Program-made: the position numbers and the translations under genes | Notes under the pieces: generated by a model | What the model was told of the DNA's origin: nothing | Database searches by the model: none | What the model saw: only the letters and a program-made list of their open reading frames with translations | NCBI RefSeq assembly: GCF_022568815.1 | Contig: NZ_JAKZHX010000019.1 | Location: forward strand, 59,070 to 123,069 | Origin: Undibacterium paludis | Lineage (GTDB): Bacteria > Pseudomonadota > Gammaproteobacteria > Burkholderiales > Burkholderiaceae_D | Length of the DNA: 64,000 nt | Direction: 5' to 3' | Shown: piece by piece, positions 25,690-33,596 of the stretch | Position numbering within the stretch: the stretch's first letter is position 1 | How the letters are laid out: the number at the start of each line of letters is the position of its first letter

Positions 25690-27519
25690 ATGTCAGACCA
25701 CACTTTTCAACGCCACAGGGGGCCAGTCACCTGTGCGGCTCAAATACCAAACAGCGACACCATCATCACCTCGGGTTACGACAGCGCCGTTGCCCTGTTT
25801 GACAAGCACAGCGGTGCAGTCAGGCTGCTCGGCTATCACCAGCATCTGGTCAATCGCGTCAGCGTTAATCAATCCGGCACACTGGCGGCGTCCTCTTCAT
25901 CTGATTACAACATCTACATCTGGAACCTGAAATCAGGCCAGCTGGCCACGGTGCTCAAGGGGCATGATGACGATGTGGAAGATTTTGTCTTCATCAATGA
26001 TGAACTGGGTGCTTCGGTGTCGCGCGACTGGCGCATCATCCTCTGGGACCTGAACTACGGCACAATCAGGCGCATCCTGCTCGGGCATCAAAAGGATGTG
26101 CTCTCCATCAGTTATTTTGACGGCCAGTTGTACACGACCGGTGACGACATGACGCTGCGCATCTGGGATATCCGCAGCGGTGCCGAGACGGCAAAAATCG
26201 GCCCCTTTGAAAACGAGACGGATACCTGCGCCATTGACGCCGTGAACAAACGCCTGGTGCTTGGCTGCGACGATGGCGTCGTCCGCGTCTATGACATCCA
26301 CAGCAAGCAGATGCTGGCTGAAATCCCCGGCCACCAGTCAGCCATCAAGAAAGTGGCCGTCTCGCCGCTGACCGGCGACATTTTATCGGCCGCCTACGAT
26401 CAGAACATCTTCATCTGGGATGCGCACAGTTTTGCCAAAAAACAAAAGCTGTCCAGCCATGCGGCCTTGTGGGAACGTTCGTTCAACTGGACTGTCGATG
26501 GCGAGCAGATCGTCGCCGGCACCTTCGACGGCACCGTCTTGCTGTGGGACGCACACAGCGGCGCATGCCTGACTGAGCTGGGGGTCGACAGCAAGGGTAA
26601 CGCCTGCTTCAACGACATTGCCTCTCAGGGTGATGCGCAGCTGGTGCTGGTCAGTGACGATGGCTATGTCAGGGTCGGGGAACTCAGCGAAACGGCGGCC
26701 CGCTGGCAAACCCAGCAGGCGCCGCAACAGGGGCGGGTGCTGATGAATGCAGCGACATTCTGCTCCCTGACCAAACAGGTCATCACTGGCGCGCATAACC
26801 AGCACCTGCATATCTTCTCCAGTCAGTCGCAAGAACTGGCACAGAAGCTGGAAATTGCTCTGCATGAAGGGCCGATCAACTCCATCCGTACCTCCAGCCT
26901 GCCGGGGCACGAAGGCGAGATGTTTGTCGCCTGCTACAGCGGCAGCCTCGTGCACCTCGACGCCAGCGGCCAGGTGCTGAATAAAACTGCCCTGCATGAC
27001 AATGCCATCAAGGCGCTGGCCCTGCACCCCAGCCTGCCCATCGGTGTCAGTTGCTGCGCAGGCGGGGGTTTGCGCAGCTGGGACTACACAGGCAAGGTAT
27101 TGAAGCATTTTGCCGGGCATACCGCCATTGTCGACGGCGTGGACATCGACCCGAGCGGGCGCTTCATCGCCAGCGCCGGCCGCGACTTCACCCTGAAAAT
27201 ACATGGGCTTGATGATGGTGTGCTGTATCACTGCATACATCTGGGGCGGCGCTCACCCAAGTCGCTGTGCTTTGCCTCACCGGATGTTGTCATCGTCACC
27301 AACTACTGGGGGGAACTGCTGCGTGTGTCCCTGGCTGACGGCTCTGTCATTCGCCAGACCATCGCCAAAAACGGCATCAGCTCGATTACACGGCATGGCG
27401 AGCATTTCGCGGCGGCTTCGTATGATGGCGCGGTTTATCTGGTGGAAGAACAGGAGCTGCGCGTCCTCAACGTATTGCGCTCGATGACGCAACAGGTTGC
27501 CGCGCCTGCTTTTGTATGA
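25690..27519 (+). CDS. WD40-repeat protein, ToxC-like by context
   Basis: A 609-residue protein built of WD40 repeats: IYIWNL, IILWDL, LRIWDI, VRVYDI, IFIWDA and VLLWDA end successive blades, and more degenerate blades follow to LRSWDY and beyond. That is enough for two propellers. WD40 propellers are scaffolds. In toxoflavin clusters a WD-repeat protein (ToxC) accompanies the RibA-like ToxB, so the pairing here is telling. AAAGGGAAA lies before ATG 25690, and the stop overlaps the next start by ATGA. No signal peptide is seen, so it is a cytoplasmic scaffold or an unusual enzyme. Confidence 0.85.
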   Translation: MSDHTFQRHRGPVTCAAQIPNSDTIITSGYDSAVALFDKHSGAVRLLGYHQHLVNRVSVNQSGTLAASSSSDYNIYIWNLKSGQLATVLKGHDDDVEDFVFINDELGASVSRDWRIILWDLNYGTIRRILLGHQKDVLSISYFDGQLYTTGDDMTLRIWDIRSGAETAKIGPFENETDTCAIDAVNKRLVLGCDDGVVRVYDIHSKQMLAEIPGHQSAIKKVAVSPLTGDILSAAYDQNIFIWDAHSFAKKQKLSSHAALWERSFNWTVDGEQIVAGTFDGTVLLWDAHSGACLTELGVDSKGNACFNDIASQGDAQLVLVSDDGYVRVGELSETAARWQTQQAPQQGRVLMNAATFCSLTKQVITGAHNQHLHIFSSQSQELAQKLEIALHEGPINSIRTSSLPGHEGEMFVACYSGSLVHLDASGQVLNKTALHDNAIKALALHPSLPIGVSCCAGGGLRSWDYTGKVLKHFAGHTAIVDGVDIDPSGRFIASAGRDFTLKIHGLDDGVLYHCIHLGRRSPKSLCFASPDVVIVTNYWGELLRVSLADGSVIRQTIAKNGISSITRHGEHFAAASYDGAVYLVEEQELRVLNVLRSMTQQVAAPAFV

Positions 27520-28268
27520 CTGCAATGAGCCGGGTTTCCATGAACCGCTTTGTCATCCTGGCCGCCCCCAGGAGCGGCAGCAACATGCTGTGCAGCATGC
27601 TGGACTCGCACCCGGACATCCTGTGCCACCATGAACTGTTCAACCCTGGCGGTATTTTTTATGCATTGCCGCTGCGTGACAGCCCTTTCCAGCTGGCGCG
27701 CAACATGCAGGAAAGGGATCAGCAACCCTTGCAGTTCCTGAGCAAAGCCTGGCAGCAGCATGCCGGCAAATCCTGCATCGGTTTCAAAATGACGTATCAG
27801 CAGAACCTGACTGTCTTCAATTCGGTGCTCGCTAACCCTGAGATCAAAAAAATCATCCTGCGGCGCAAGAACACGGTGAAAAGCTATGTCTCCAAGCTGA
27901 TCGCTGAAAAAAGCGGAATATGGGAAGACTACGGCGAAGCCAGCCATGACAAGAGCCTGCAGGTAGAAGTTGATCTGCAACTCCTGCGGCAAGACATCGC
28001 CGCCAACCAGGACTATTACGCCCACATAGACCAGCGACTGGAACAGACACAGCAGCAGTGCCTGCACCTTGAATATGAACAGCTGGCAGACGATGCCTGC
28101 CAGCGCGAGATTCTCGCTTACCTGAACTGTGAAGACCTGCCCTTGCATGCACGCAGTCGCAAACAGAATCCAAACAACCTGGAGCAGCGAGTAAAAAACT
28201 ACCGGCAGATTCTGGAGCAATGCGAGGATGAGGAAATTCTTGCCCAACTGACTGATCAGCAGGTCTGA
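27516..28268 (+). CDS. Sulfotransferase-family protein (PAPS-dependent, Stf0-like)
   Basis: A 250-residue protein with the two PAPS-binding signatures: the 5'-phosphosulfate loop FVILAAPRSGSNMLCSMLD near residue 12 and the 3'-phosphate region KKIILRRKNTVKSYVS near 110. The HELF..GGIF segment fits LPS- or trehalose-type sulfotransferases. It would move a sulfo group from PAPS to a hydroxyl or amine on the pathway product. The start overlaps the WD40 stop by ATGA (27516); internal ATGs at 27525 and 27540 are possible. A sulfated product is an inference from this gene. Confidence 0.8.
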   Translation: MTAMSRVSMNRFVILAAPRSGSNMLCSMLDSHPDILCHHELFNPGGIFYALPLRDSPFQLARNMQERDQQPLQFLSKAWQQHAGKSCIGFKMTYQQNLTVFNSVLANPEIKKIILRRKNTVKSYVSKLIAEKSGIWEDYGEASHDKSLQVEVDLQLLRQDIAANQDYYAHIDQRLEQTQQQCLHLEYEQLADDACQREILAYLNCEDLPLHARSRKQNPNNLEQRVKNYRQILEQCEDEEILAQLTDQQV

Positions 28269-28291
28269 GGTCAACATAAAAGGACAAGCTT

Positions 28292-28729
28292 GTGAGTATC
28301 TACCTGGAGCATGCCAACCTGACTGTCCCCGATATTGATCAGGCCATCGACTTTTTACAGGCGCTCGAACCTGGCTTCAGGGTCCGCCACGACCAGACCG
28401 AACAGCTGGCAAACGGCCAGCGGCGCTGGGTGCACGTCGGTAATGAAAACGTGTACATCGCCCTGCAACAGGCAGAGCCCGGCAGTCAGCCGCAGATGCC
28501 CAGGCGCACTTATGAAAATTACGGCATCAACCACCTGGGATGGGTGGTTGATGATCTTGATGCAGTCATGTCCCGTCTGAATCAGCGTGGCTACAAATTA
28601 AGCCTGCTGATCAGCAATGAGCCATTCCGCAGGCGTGCCTATTACCACGATGCCGCCGGATTTGAGTGGGAAATGATTCAATACCTCAGCGACAACAATG
28701 AAGAAAGAAATGCCTATGAATCTGCATGA
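28292..28729 (+). CDS. VOC-superfamily (glyoxalase-like) protein
   Basis: A 145-residue protein with two beta-alpha-beta-beta-beta units. Candidate metal ligands are H8 (LEHANLTVPDIDQAIDF), the His of YGINHLGWVVDDLDAV, and the Glu of GFEWEMIQYL. It may be a lyase, isomerase, dioxygenase or resistance protein; the sequence does not say which. It starts with GTG 28292 behind AAAAGGAC. Its 3' end overlaps the next gene, keeping it in the operon. Confidence 0.82.
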   Translation: MSIYLEHANLTVPDIDQAIDFLQALEPGFRVRHDQTEQLANGQRRWVHVGNENVYIALQQAEPGSQPQMPRRTYENYGINHLGWVVDDLDAVMSRLNQRGYKLSLLISNEPFRRRAYYHDAAGFEWEMIQYLSDNNEERNAYESA

Positions 28730-29999
28730 ATTATTCGATACCGGGATAGACCGGCCATTAAACAATGTCGATCATGTCGCGCTCAGCCATACCCAGTTGC
28801 GCATCCTGGGCGAACAGGGTACGGGTTCCTTTTACTTCCTCGACCTGGAAAAACTGCGTGACAACTACCACAGGCTGCGCCGCGCCTTCGTCAGTGTCTA
28901 TGAAAACAGCCAGATCGCCTATTCCTTCAAAACCAATTACGCCCCCGTCATTGGTTCCAGATTGAAAGAACTGGGTTGCATGGCAGAAGTCGTGTCCGCC
29001 ATGGAATACCACATTGCCACTGAAGTGCTTGGCTACGCGCCGGATAAGGTGGTCGTCAATGGTCCTGTCCATGAAGCGGATTTTGTAGAAAAAATATTGC
29101 TGGATGGCGCGCAATTCAATGCGGACGCCTGGTATCTGCTGGACATGACAGGCGAAATCTGCCGGCGCTATCCAGAGCGCCAGTTCCACATTGGCATACG
29201 TCTGACCTACCCTATCGCAGAAGGCGGGTTCTCGCGCTTTGGCATCCCCAGCGATGCCACGAACCTGCAACGCCTCAGGGAATGGCAGGCAGCACACCGC
29301 AATTGCCGCATTCGCGGCCTGCACAGTCACTTCTCCAATTCATCACGCAGCCTGGTTTCTTTTGCGGACAGGATAGCCGGGCTGCTGAAGGCAAGCGACA
29401 TGCTGTTTCCAGAAGCACCGCCAGACTTTATCAATATCGGCGGCGGCTTCTTTGGTGAAATGCCGCAAAGCCTGGCCAGGCAATATGTCGAAACACCCGG
29501 CTTTGCTGCCTACGCGCAGCAGATCGGCCAGGCCATGCGCCAGCGGTTTGGTGCACGCAGCGACGTCACCCTGCTGCTGGAGCCTGGTACGGCGCTGATT
29601 GCCAATGCCATGGTTTTTGCCTGCAAGGTCCTTGAAGTAAAATATGCCGAAGGCAAGATCCTGGCGCTGGTCAACGGCAGTAACCACAACATCAATCATA
29701 AATGGGCAGGCGAAGCGCTGCCGGTACAACTGGTCAGCCAGCGCCCGCAGGCAGGCGGCGCAGAATTTGATGTCGTCGGCAATACCTGCATAGAAAAAGA
29801 CATCATGCGCACCGGCGTACGCGGCCATGTCGCTGCCGGGGATTACCTGGTCTTTCAATACATGGGCGGTTATACCAATGTATTGAAGCAGCCTTTCATC
29901 CATCCCTGCCAGCCGATTTACTGCTGGGAGGACGGGCGCGTATTTGTCGGCAAACGGCAGGAGAATGTTAACGACATCCTGGCGACCTATGTCCTTTGA
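28716..29999 (+). CDS. PLP-dependent amino-acid decarboxylase, fold type III
   Basis: A 427-residue protein of the diaminopimelate/ornithine decarboxylase family. The PLP lysine is in AYSFKTNYAP (K72), the phosphate-binding loop is INIGGGFFGE, LLEPGTALIANA follows, and the active-site Cys region is VGNTCIEKDIM. It would decarboxylate an amino acid or an amino-acid-bearing intermediate to an amine. ATGs at 28698, 28710 and 28716 are in frame; the last sits best behind AAGAAAG. It overlaps the VOC gene. A MITE-like repeat separates it from the next gene, the only large gap in the operon. Confidence 0.87.
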   Translation: MNLHELFDTGIDRPLNNVDHVALSHTQLRILGEQGTGSFYFLDLEKLRDNYHRLRRAFVSVYENSQIAYSFKTNYAPVIGSRLKELGCMAEVVSAMEYHIATEVLGYAPDKVVVNGPVHEADFVEKILLDGAQFNADAWYLLDMTGEICRRYPERQFHIGIRLTYPIAEGGFSRFGIPSDATNLQRLREWQAAHRNCRIRGLHSHFSNSSRSLVSFADRIAGLLKASDMLFPEAPPDFINIGGGFFGEMPQSLARQYVETPGFAAYAQQIGQAMRQRFGARSDVTLLLEPGTALIANAMVFACKVLEVKYAEGKILALVNGSNHNINHKWAGEALPVQLVSQRPQAGGAEFDVVGNTCIEKDIMRTGVRGHVAAGDYLVFQYMGGYTNVLKQPFIHPCQPIYCWEDGRVFVGKRQENVNDILATYVL

Positions 30000-30015
30000 G
30001 GAGCTGGTTAAAACA

Positions 30016-30207
30016 GGACTTACGAAAAACCACATCACAGCCTGCAACTGACCGCACTGTCCAATTCGTCATACCCGCGCAGGCGGGTATCCATGCCTGA
30101 TCGGCCGCGTACGCCTTACTGTCTGGATGGTTGATCAACGATGGATTCCCGCTAAAAGCACGCAAGAATGACAGGTGCATTGTGCTCATTGCGATGCAGG
30201 CACAGCC
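30016..30207. mobile_element. MITE-like repeat, copy 2 (3' end lost) inside the operon
   Basis: It begins GGACTTACGAAAAAC and then matches copy 1 closely (CCAATTCGTC, ATACCCGCGCAGGCGGGTAT, CAACGATGGATTCCCGCT) but lacks the GTAAGTCC end. It fills the gap between the decarboxylase and the GT8 gene, so it may affect expression of the last three genes. Confidence 0.7.
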
Positions 30208-30228
30208 TATAACAGGATAGCAGGACAC

Positions 30229-31218
30229 ATGACAATGAAGCTTGATACGAACACAGACCTGCCGCAGAAATACTGCATTTCAACCATCACCTGTGACAGC
30301 TTTGCCATCGGCACCGAGGTATTGCTCTATAGCGTGTTGAAGCACAACCCCTGGTTTCGCGGTGACATCAATATCGTCATCGATGCATTGTCAGCGCAGA
30401 ACAGAGAGCGCCTGCAAGCGATTTACCCTGTCCGTTTCATTCAGGCCAGCGCAGAGCTGATCAAAAAAGTGGACATATTGCGCCAGCATTTTGATTACCT
30501 GAAAGATATTCACTTACGCTTTTATTCGCTGGAATCCTTCAACCTGCCGCACTATGACAAGGTGGTTTATCTGGACAGCGACATGTATTGCGCCGGTGAT
30601 ATCAAGGACCTGTTTCTTTCTACCGCCCCGCTCCAGGCCTGCCTTGATGGATTTTCTTACGAAGAGCGCATCGCCCCTGTTGTCGCCAAAGCCGGCCTGA
30701 GCCTGCCCACCTCGCAAGAGCGTTATGGGAAAAATTTCGAGAATTCCTACAATGCAGGCGTCATCGCCATCACACCGGCAAAGCTCGTCAATTTTGATTT
30801 TCAGGCACTGTTAAGCATGCTCGACCATGATGCCTGGCGCAGTTATGGAGACTCAATTTTCACCGACCAGATGGTCATCAACCGGTATTTTGAAGGTACA
30901 TTTGCAGCGCTGTCGAGTGAATATAACTACATGATCTTTCTCGGTGATTACCTGCATTTTGTGGATGGCATCAGCTGGCAGCAGGCAAAAATCATCCATT
31001 TCGCCGGCAAGATCAAGCCGTGGAATGACTATGACCAGCAGGCTTTGCTGCAAAAAGCCCCGCATTATTTTCCCTTCATCCACCAGTGGCGCGAGCTTCT
31101 GCACGAAGCCCGCAGCACCGACCTGGCCCGTGAGCAGGCACAACGTGTACTCAGGCAATATGAATGGATATGCTCCGGCGCTGATCATCAATTGCAAACA
31201 CTGAGCCGACTTTATTGA
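30229..31218 (+). CDS. Glycosyltransferase family 8-like
   Basis: A 329-residue protein starting at ATG 30229 (AGGAC upstream); an in-frame ATG at 30175 lies in the repeat and is rejected. The N-terminal CISTITCDSFAIGTEVLLYS and the DxD metal site VVYLDSDMYCAGDI (D116, D118) mark a GT-A fold of the GT8 type (glycogenin and LPS hexosyltransferases). NSYNAGVIAI and IIHFAGKIKPWND are further family motifs. It would add a hexose from a nucleotide sugar. It precedes an ATP-grasp-like gene by 20 bp. Confidence 0.88.
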   Translation: MTMKLDTNTDLPQKYCISTITCDSFAIGTEVLLYSVLKHNPWFRGDINIVIDALSAQNRERLQAIYPVRFIQASAELIKKVDILRQHFDYLKDIHLRFYSLESFNLPHYDKVVYLDSDMYCAGDIKDLFLSTAPLQACLDGFSYEERIAPVVAKAGLSLPTSQERYGKNFENSYNAGVIAITPAKLVNFDFQALLSMLDHDAWRSYGDSIFTDQMVINRYFEGTFAALSSEYNYMIFLGDYLHFVDGISWQQAKIIHFAGKIKPWNDYDQQALLQKAPHYFPFIHQWRELLHEARSTDLAREQAQRVLRQYEWICSGADHQLQTLSRLY

Positions 31219-31238
31219 AACCCCTATAGCAAAAACTC

Positions 31239-32042
31239 ATGAAGATTTATTTCAGCCCTGATTGCCCCAAGTTACAGGATTATTCCATCGTCGCCATGAT
31301 CCATTACCTGGGCTATACCGTCGTCAAAAGCGCAGAAGAAGAATTCGATTTTGCCTTCATGTGGCAAGACGCAACCAGGATCAATCCAGGCCCAGAGTTA
31401 TTGCGCATCGCCAGTCACAAGCCCGTGCTCAATATGCGTTGTACCGACATCAGCAAACGCAAGGTAGACCAGATATGGAAAGAAGTCTGCGGCTATGGCA
31501 GTTTGATAGACCCCACCCAATATCACGGCAAGGCCTTGAAAAAGACGGATGAGAATGGCATGGGCCGCGGAGAAGTCATGGACTGCCCCATCCCTGTCGA
31601 TGACCTTGAGGCAGACTGTGTCTATCAATCCTATATCGAGACCAGCGCCGTCGGCGCGCAACTGGAATATCGCCTCCCCTACATCCTGGGCAGCATGCCC
31701 TTGGTGTTCGAAGTCTTGAAAGATGACCCGGAAAGCGTGCCAGGGCGGCGCATCCGGTCGCAATACAAACGCTCCATCACCCCCAGGCCAAGCAGCGATA
31801 TTTTTACTGCCAGCGAGCATGAACAGATCACTTTCTTTTGCCAGGACCTGGGCCTGGACATGGGTGAACTTGATATTCTGCGCTGCCGTCACAGCAAGCG
31901 CCTCTATATCATCGACGCCAATACGACGCCGACCTATTTCAACATGTTCAACCGTTACTGGAAAACAGAAGACAAGCGCATGGCCATCCACATGCTTGCA
32001 CTATGCTGGGAGCAGCAACTATTGAAGATACTGGCGACATGA
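31239..32042 (+). CDS. ATP-grasp-like protein
   Basis: A 267-residue protein. The C-terminal part has an ATP-grasp flavour: YQSYIETSAVGAQLEYRL, then DILRCRHSKRLYIIDANTTP, with the metal-binding D/N pair of ATP-grasp ligases in IDANTTPTYF. The N-terminal part (MKIYFSPDCPKLQDYSIVAM, VLNMRCTDISKRKVDQIW) fits the first subdomain. Such enzymes join a carboxylate to an amine or thiol with ATP. It is shorter than typical ATP-grasp enzymes, so some part may be reduced. It overlaps the next gene by ATGA. Confidence 0.65.
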   Translation: MKIYFSPDCPKLQDYSIVAMIHYLGYTVVKSAEEEFDFAFMWQDATRINPGPELLRIASHKPVLNMRCTDISKRKVDQIWKEVCGYGSLIDPTQYHGKALKKTDENGMGRGEVMDCPIPVDDLEADCVYQSYIETSAVGAQLEYRLPYILGSMPLVFEVLKDDPESVPGRRIRSQYKRSITPRPSSDIFTASEHEQITFFCQDLGLDMGELDILRCRHSKRLYIIDANTTPTYFNMFNRYWKTEDKRMAIHMLALCWEQQLLKILAT

Positions 32043-33208
32043 CGGCAACTCAAAAGACACAGAAGATACTGCTGATCGCCCACAACATACCCCAGGTGTA
32101 TGTCGCCCTGGCTGTGCTGCCTATACTTGCCAGGCAGTTTGCCGGTGCAGCAATAACCGTGCTGACACGGGCAAAGCATTTTCAGCAATTTCAACATGAT
32201 GCCAGTGACGAGAACAGCAAACCACGTCTGATCAGCGTATGGCCTGCGCCCGGCGAAGTGGCAGGCTGCACCCTGCTGCTGGCCATCGGGCACAGTTATT
32301 TTTTCAGCGAAGAACTGCTGCACCAGTTCAAACAGGTGAGTTGCCCTGTTTATTGGATCAACGCGCATTTTGAACAAGCTGACCTGCTACGCTGGCGCCA
32401 GCACGGACTACCGGTCGCCGCCATGTTTGCCGGTATTTTTTATGACCACCAAGAAGACAAACCTGCCCTGCTGGAACTGGGCGTACCTGCTCAACACCTG
32501 CATTTTTCCGGCAACGCCAAATACGACTGTGCCGCCGCCAGCCCCTGGCAAATAGCGCAAGCAAAAAAAATACTGGATTCCATGCGTGCGGACGGGCATA
32601 CCGCAAACCCTGTCACCCTGGTTGCCGCATCGCTTGCAGACATCAGCGAAATGGCGCTCATCGTTGGTGCTTACCAGACCTTGATACCCCACTACCCTGC
32701 CCTGCGCCTGGTGCTTGCGCCGAGGAGCCTGGATCACATCGGAGAATTTACCTCCTGGCTGAAACAGCATGATCTACCCTGCCGCCGCAGTTCTGCGCCA
32801 CCCGGTTCCCCATGCGCCATCCTGCTGGTGGATGAAGTAGGCACACTCAAGGGCTATTACCATAGCGCCGCCATCGCCATCATGGGCCGCAGTTTTTTTT
32901 CGTCATCGCGCGGCGGATCAAACCTGCTGGAACCGGCTGAAGCTGGAATACCCATCATCTGCGGCCCATTCATGGACGGCTTCACATCCATCATGTCCTT
33001 TTTTTTGCAGCATGATGCGGTGCTTCAACTCCCTGCCCCGGAGCAATTGCCACACTGCCTGAATCAGCTGCTTGAAAATCCATTATTGTCAGCCGCCTAC
33101 GGAGCCAGGGCAAAATCCTTGCTGCACACCCAAACCGGCGCACTGGCACTGACTGCCCGCAAACTGGCAGAGATGTGCGACCCGTCGCGTTTTCTTGCAT
33201 TACCTTAA
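32039..33208 (+). CDS. Kdo transferase (WaaA/KdtA)-like glycosyltransferase
   Basis: A 389-residue GT-B protein from ATG 32039 (ATGA overlap; an upstream ATG 32003 is rejected). Typical WaaA features are VTLVAASLADISEMALIVGA, LRLVLAPRSLDHI and the sugar-nucleotide region GRSFFSSSRGGSNLLEPAEA, with GIPIICGPFMDGF. WaaA adds Kdo to lipid A; the sequence around the acceptor half is divergent, and no lipid A genes are adjacent, so a different acceptor within this pathway is likely. It ends the operon. Confidence 0.8.
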   Translation: MTATQKTQKILLIAHNIPQVYVALAVLPILARQFAGAAITVLTRAKHFQQFQHDASDENSKPRLISVWPAPGEVAGCTLLLAIGHSYFFSEELLHQFKQVSCPVYWINAHFEQADLLRWRQHGLPVAAMFAGIFYDHQEDKPALLELGVPAQHLHFSGNAKYDCAAASPWQIAQAKKILDSMRADGHTANPVTLVAASLADISEMALIVGAYQTLIPHYPALRLVLAPRSLDHIGEFTSWLKQHDLPCRRSSAPPGSPCAILLVDEVGTLKGYYHSAAIAIMGRSFFSSSRGGSNLLEPAEAGIPIICGPFMDGFTSIMSFFLQHDAVLQLPAPEQLPHCLNQLLENPLLSAAYGARAKSLLHTQTGALALTARKLAEMCDPSRFLALP

Positions 33209-33596
33209 AGACTGTTGCAATATCGGGATCGCCCGACGTGCCCTGCCCTGGCTAACGCCATAAAAGCCCCCAGGAAAAGCTTGCCTGCTGAATTGGCAGA
33301 CAATACGTTGGTATCGGGCTTTACATCAGGATGGTGCAGCAACACCAGACCGATTTAGCAACAGCGCCTATTGTAGAATTTCCTGAATTCAGTTTTCCCG
33401 CAACTTCTTAGAAGCGTATGCGACAGCGGCAGTTGCGGGACAACCTCAGCATCACACTCATGACGAAGGAACTCGAAAGATGACCTATCAGGTGCGCGCC
33501 GATCAGCTGGGTGGTGCGCACCGCCTCGTATTCAGAATTTGTTGAGTGTAGTCTCAATTCTGAATAGAGACCATTTGTAGTTGAAAAGACCGCTGT
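33209..33596. other. Intergenic, 388 bp, with 11-bp inverted repeat
   Basis: It lies between the end of the biosynthetic operon and the end of the convergent SIR2-STAND gene. TATTCAGAATT (33529-33539) pairs exactly with AATTCTGAATA (33556-33566) around 16 bases; the loop holds a further GAG/CTC pair. No T-run follows, so terminator function is uncertain. No gene is seen. Confidence 0.45.

Noticed and set aside
28292..28729. VOC protein considered a bleomycin-type resistance gene
   Set aside because: The motifs fit the superfamily only; nothing points to a specific drug-binding role.
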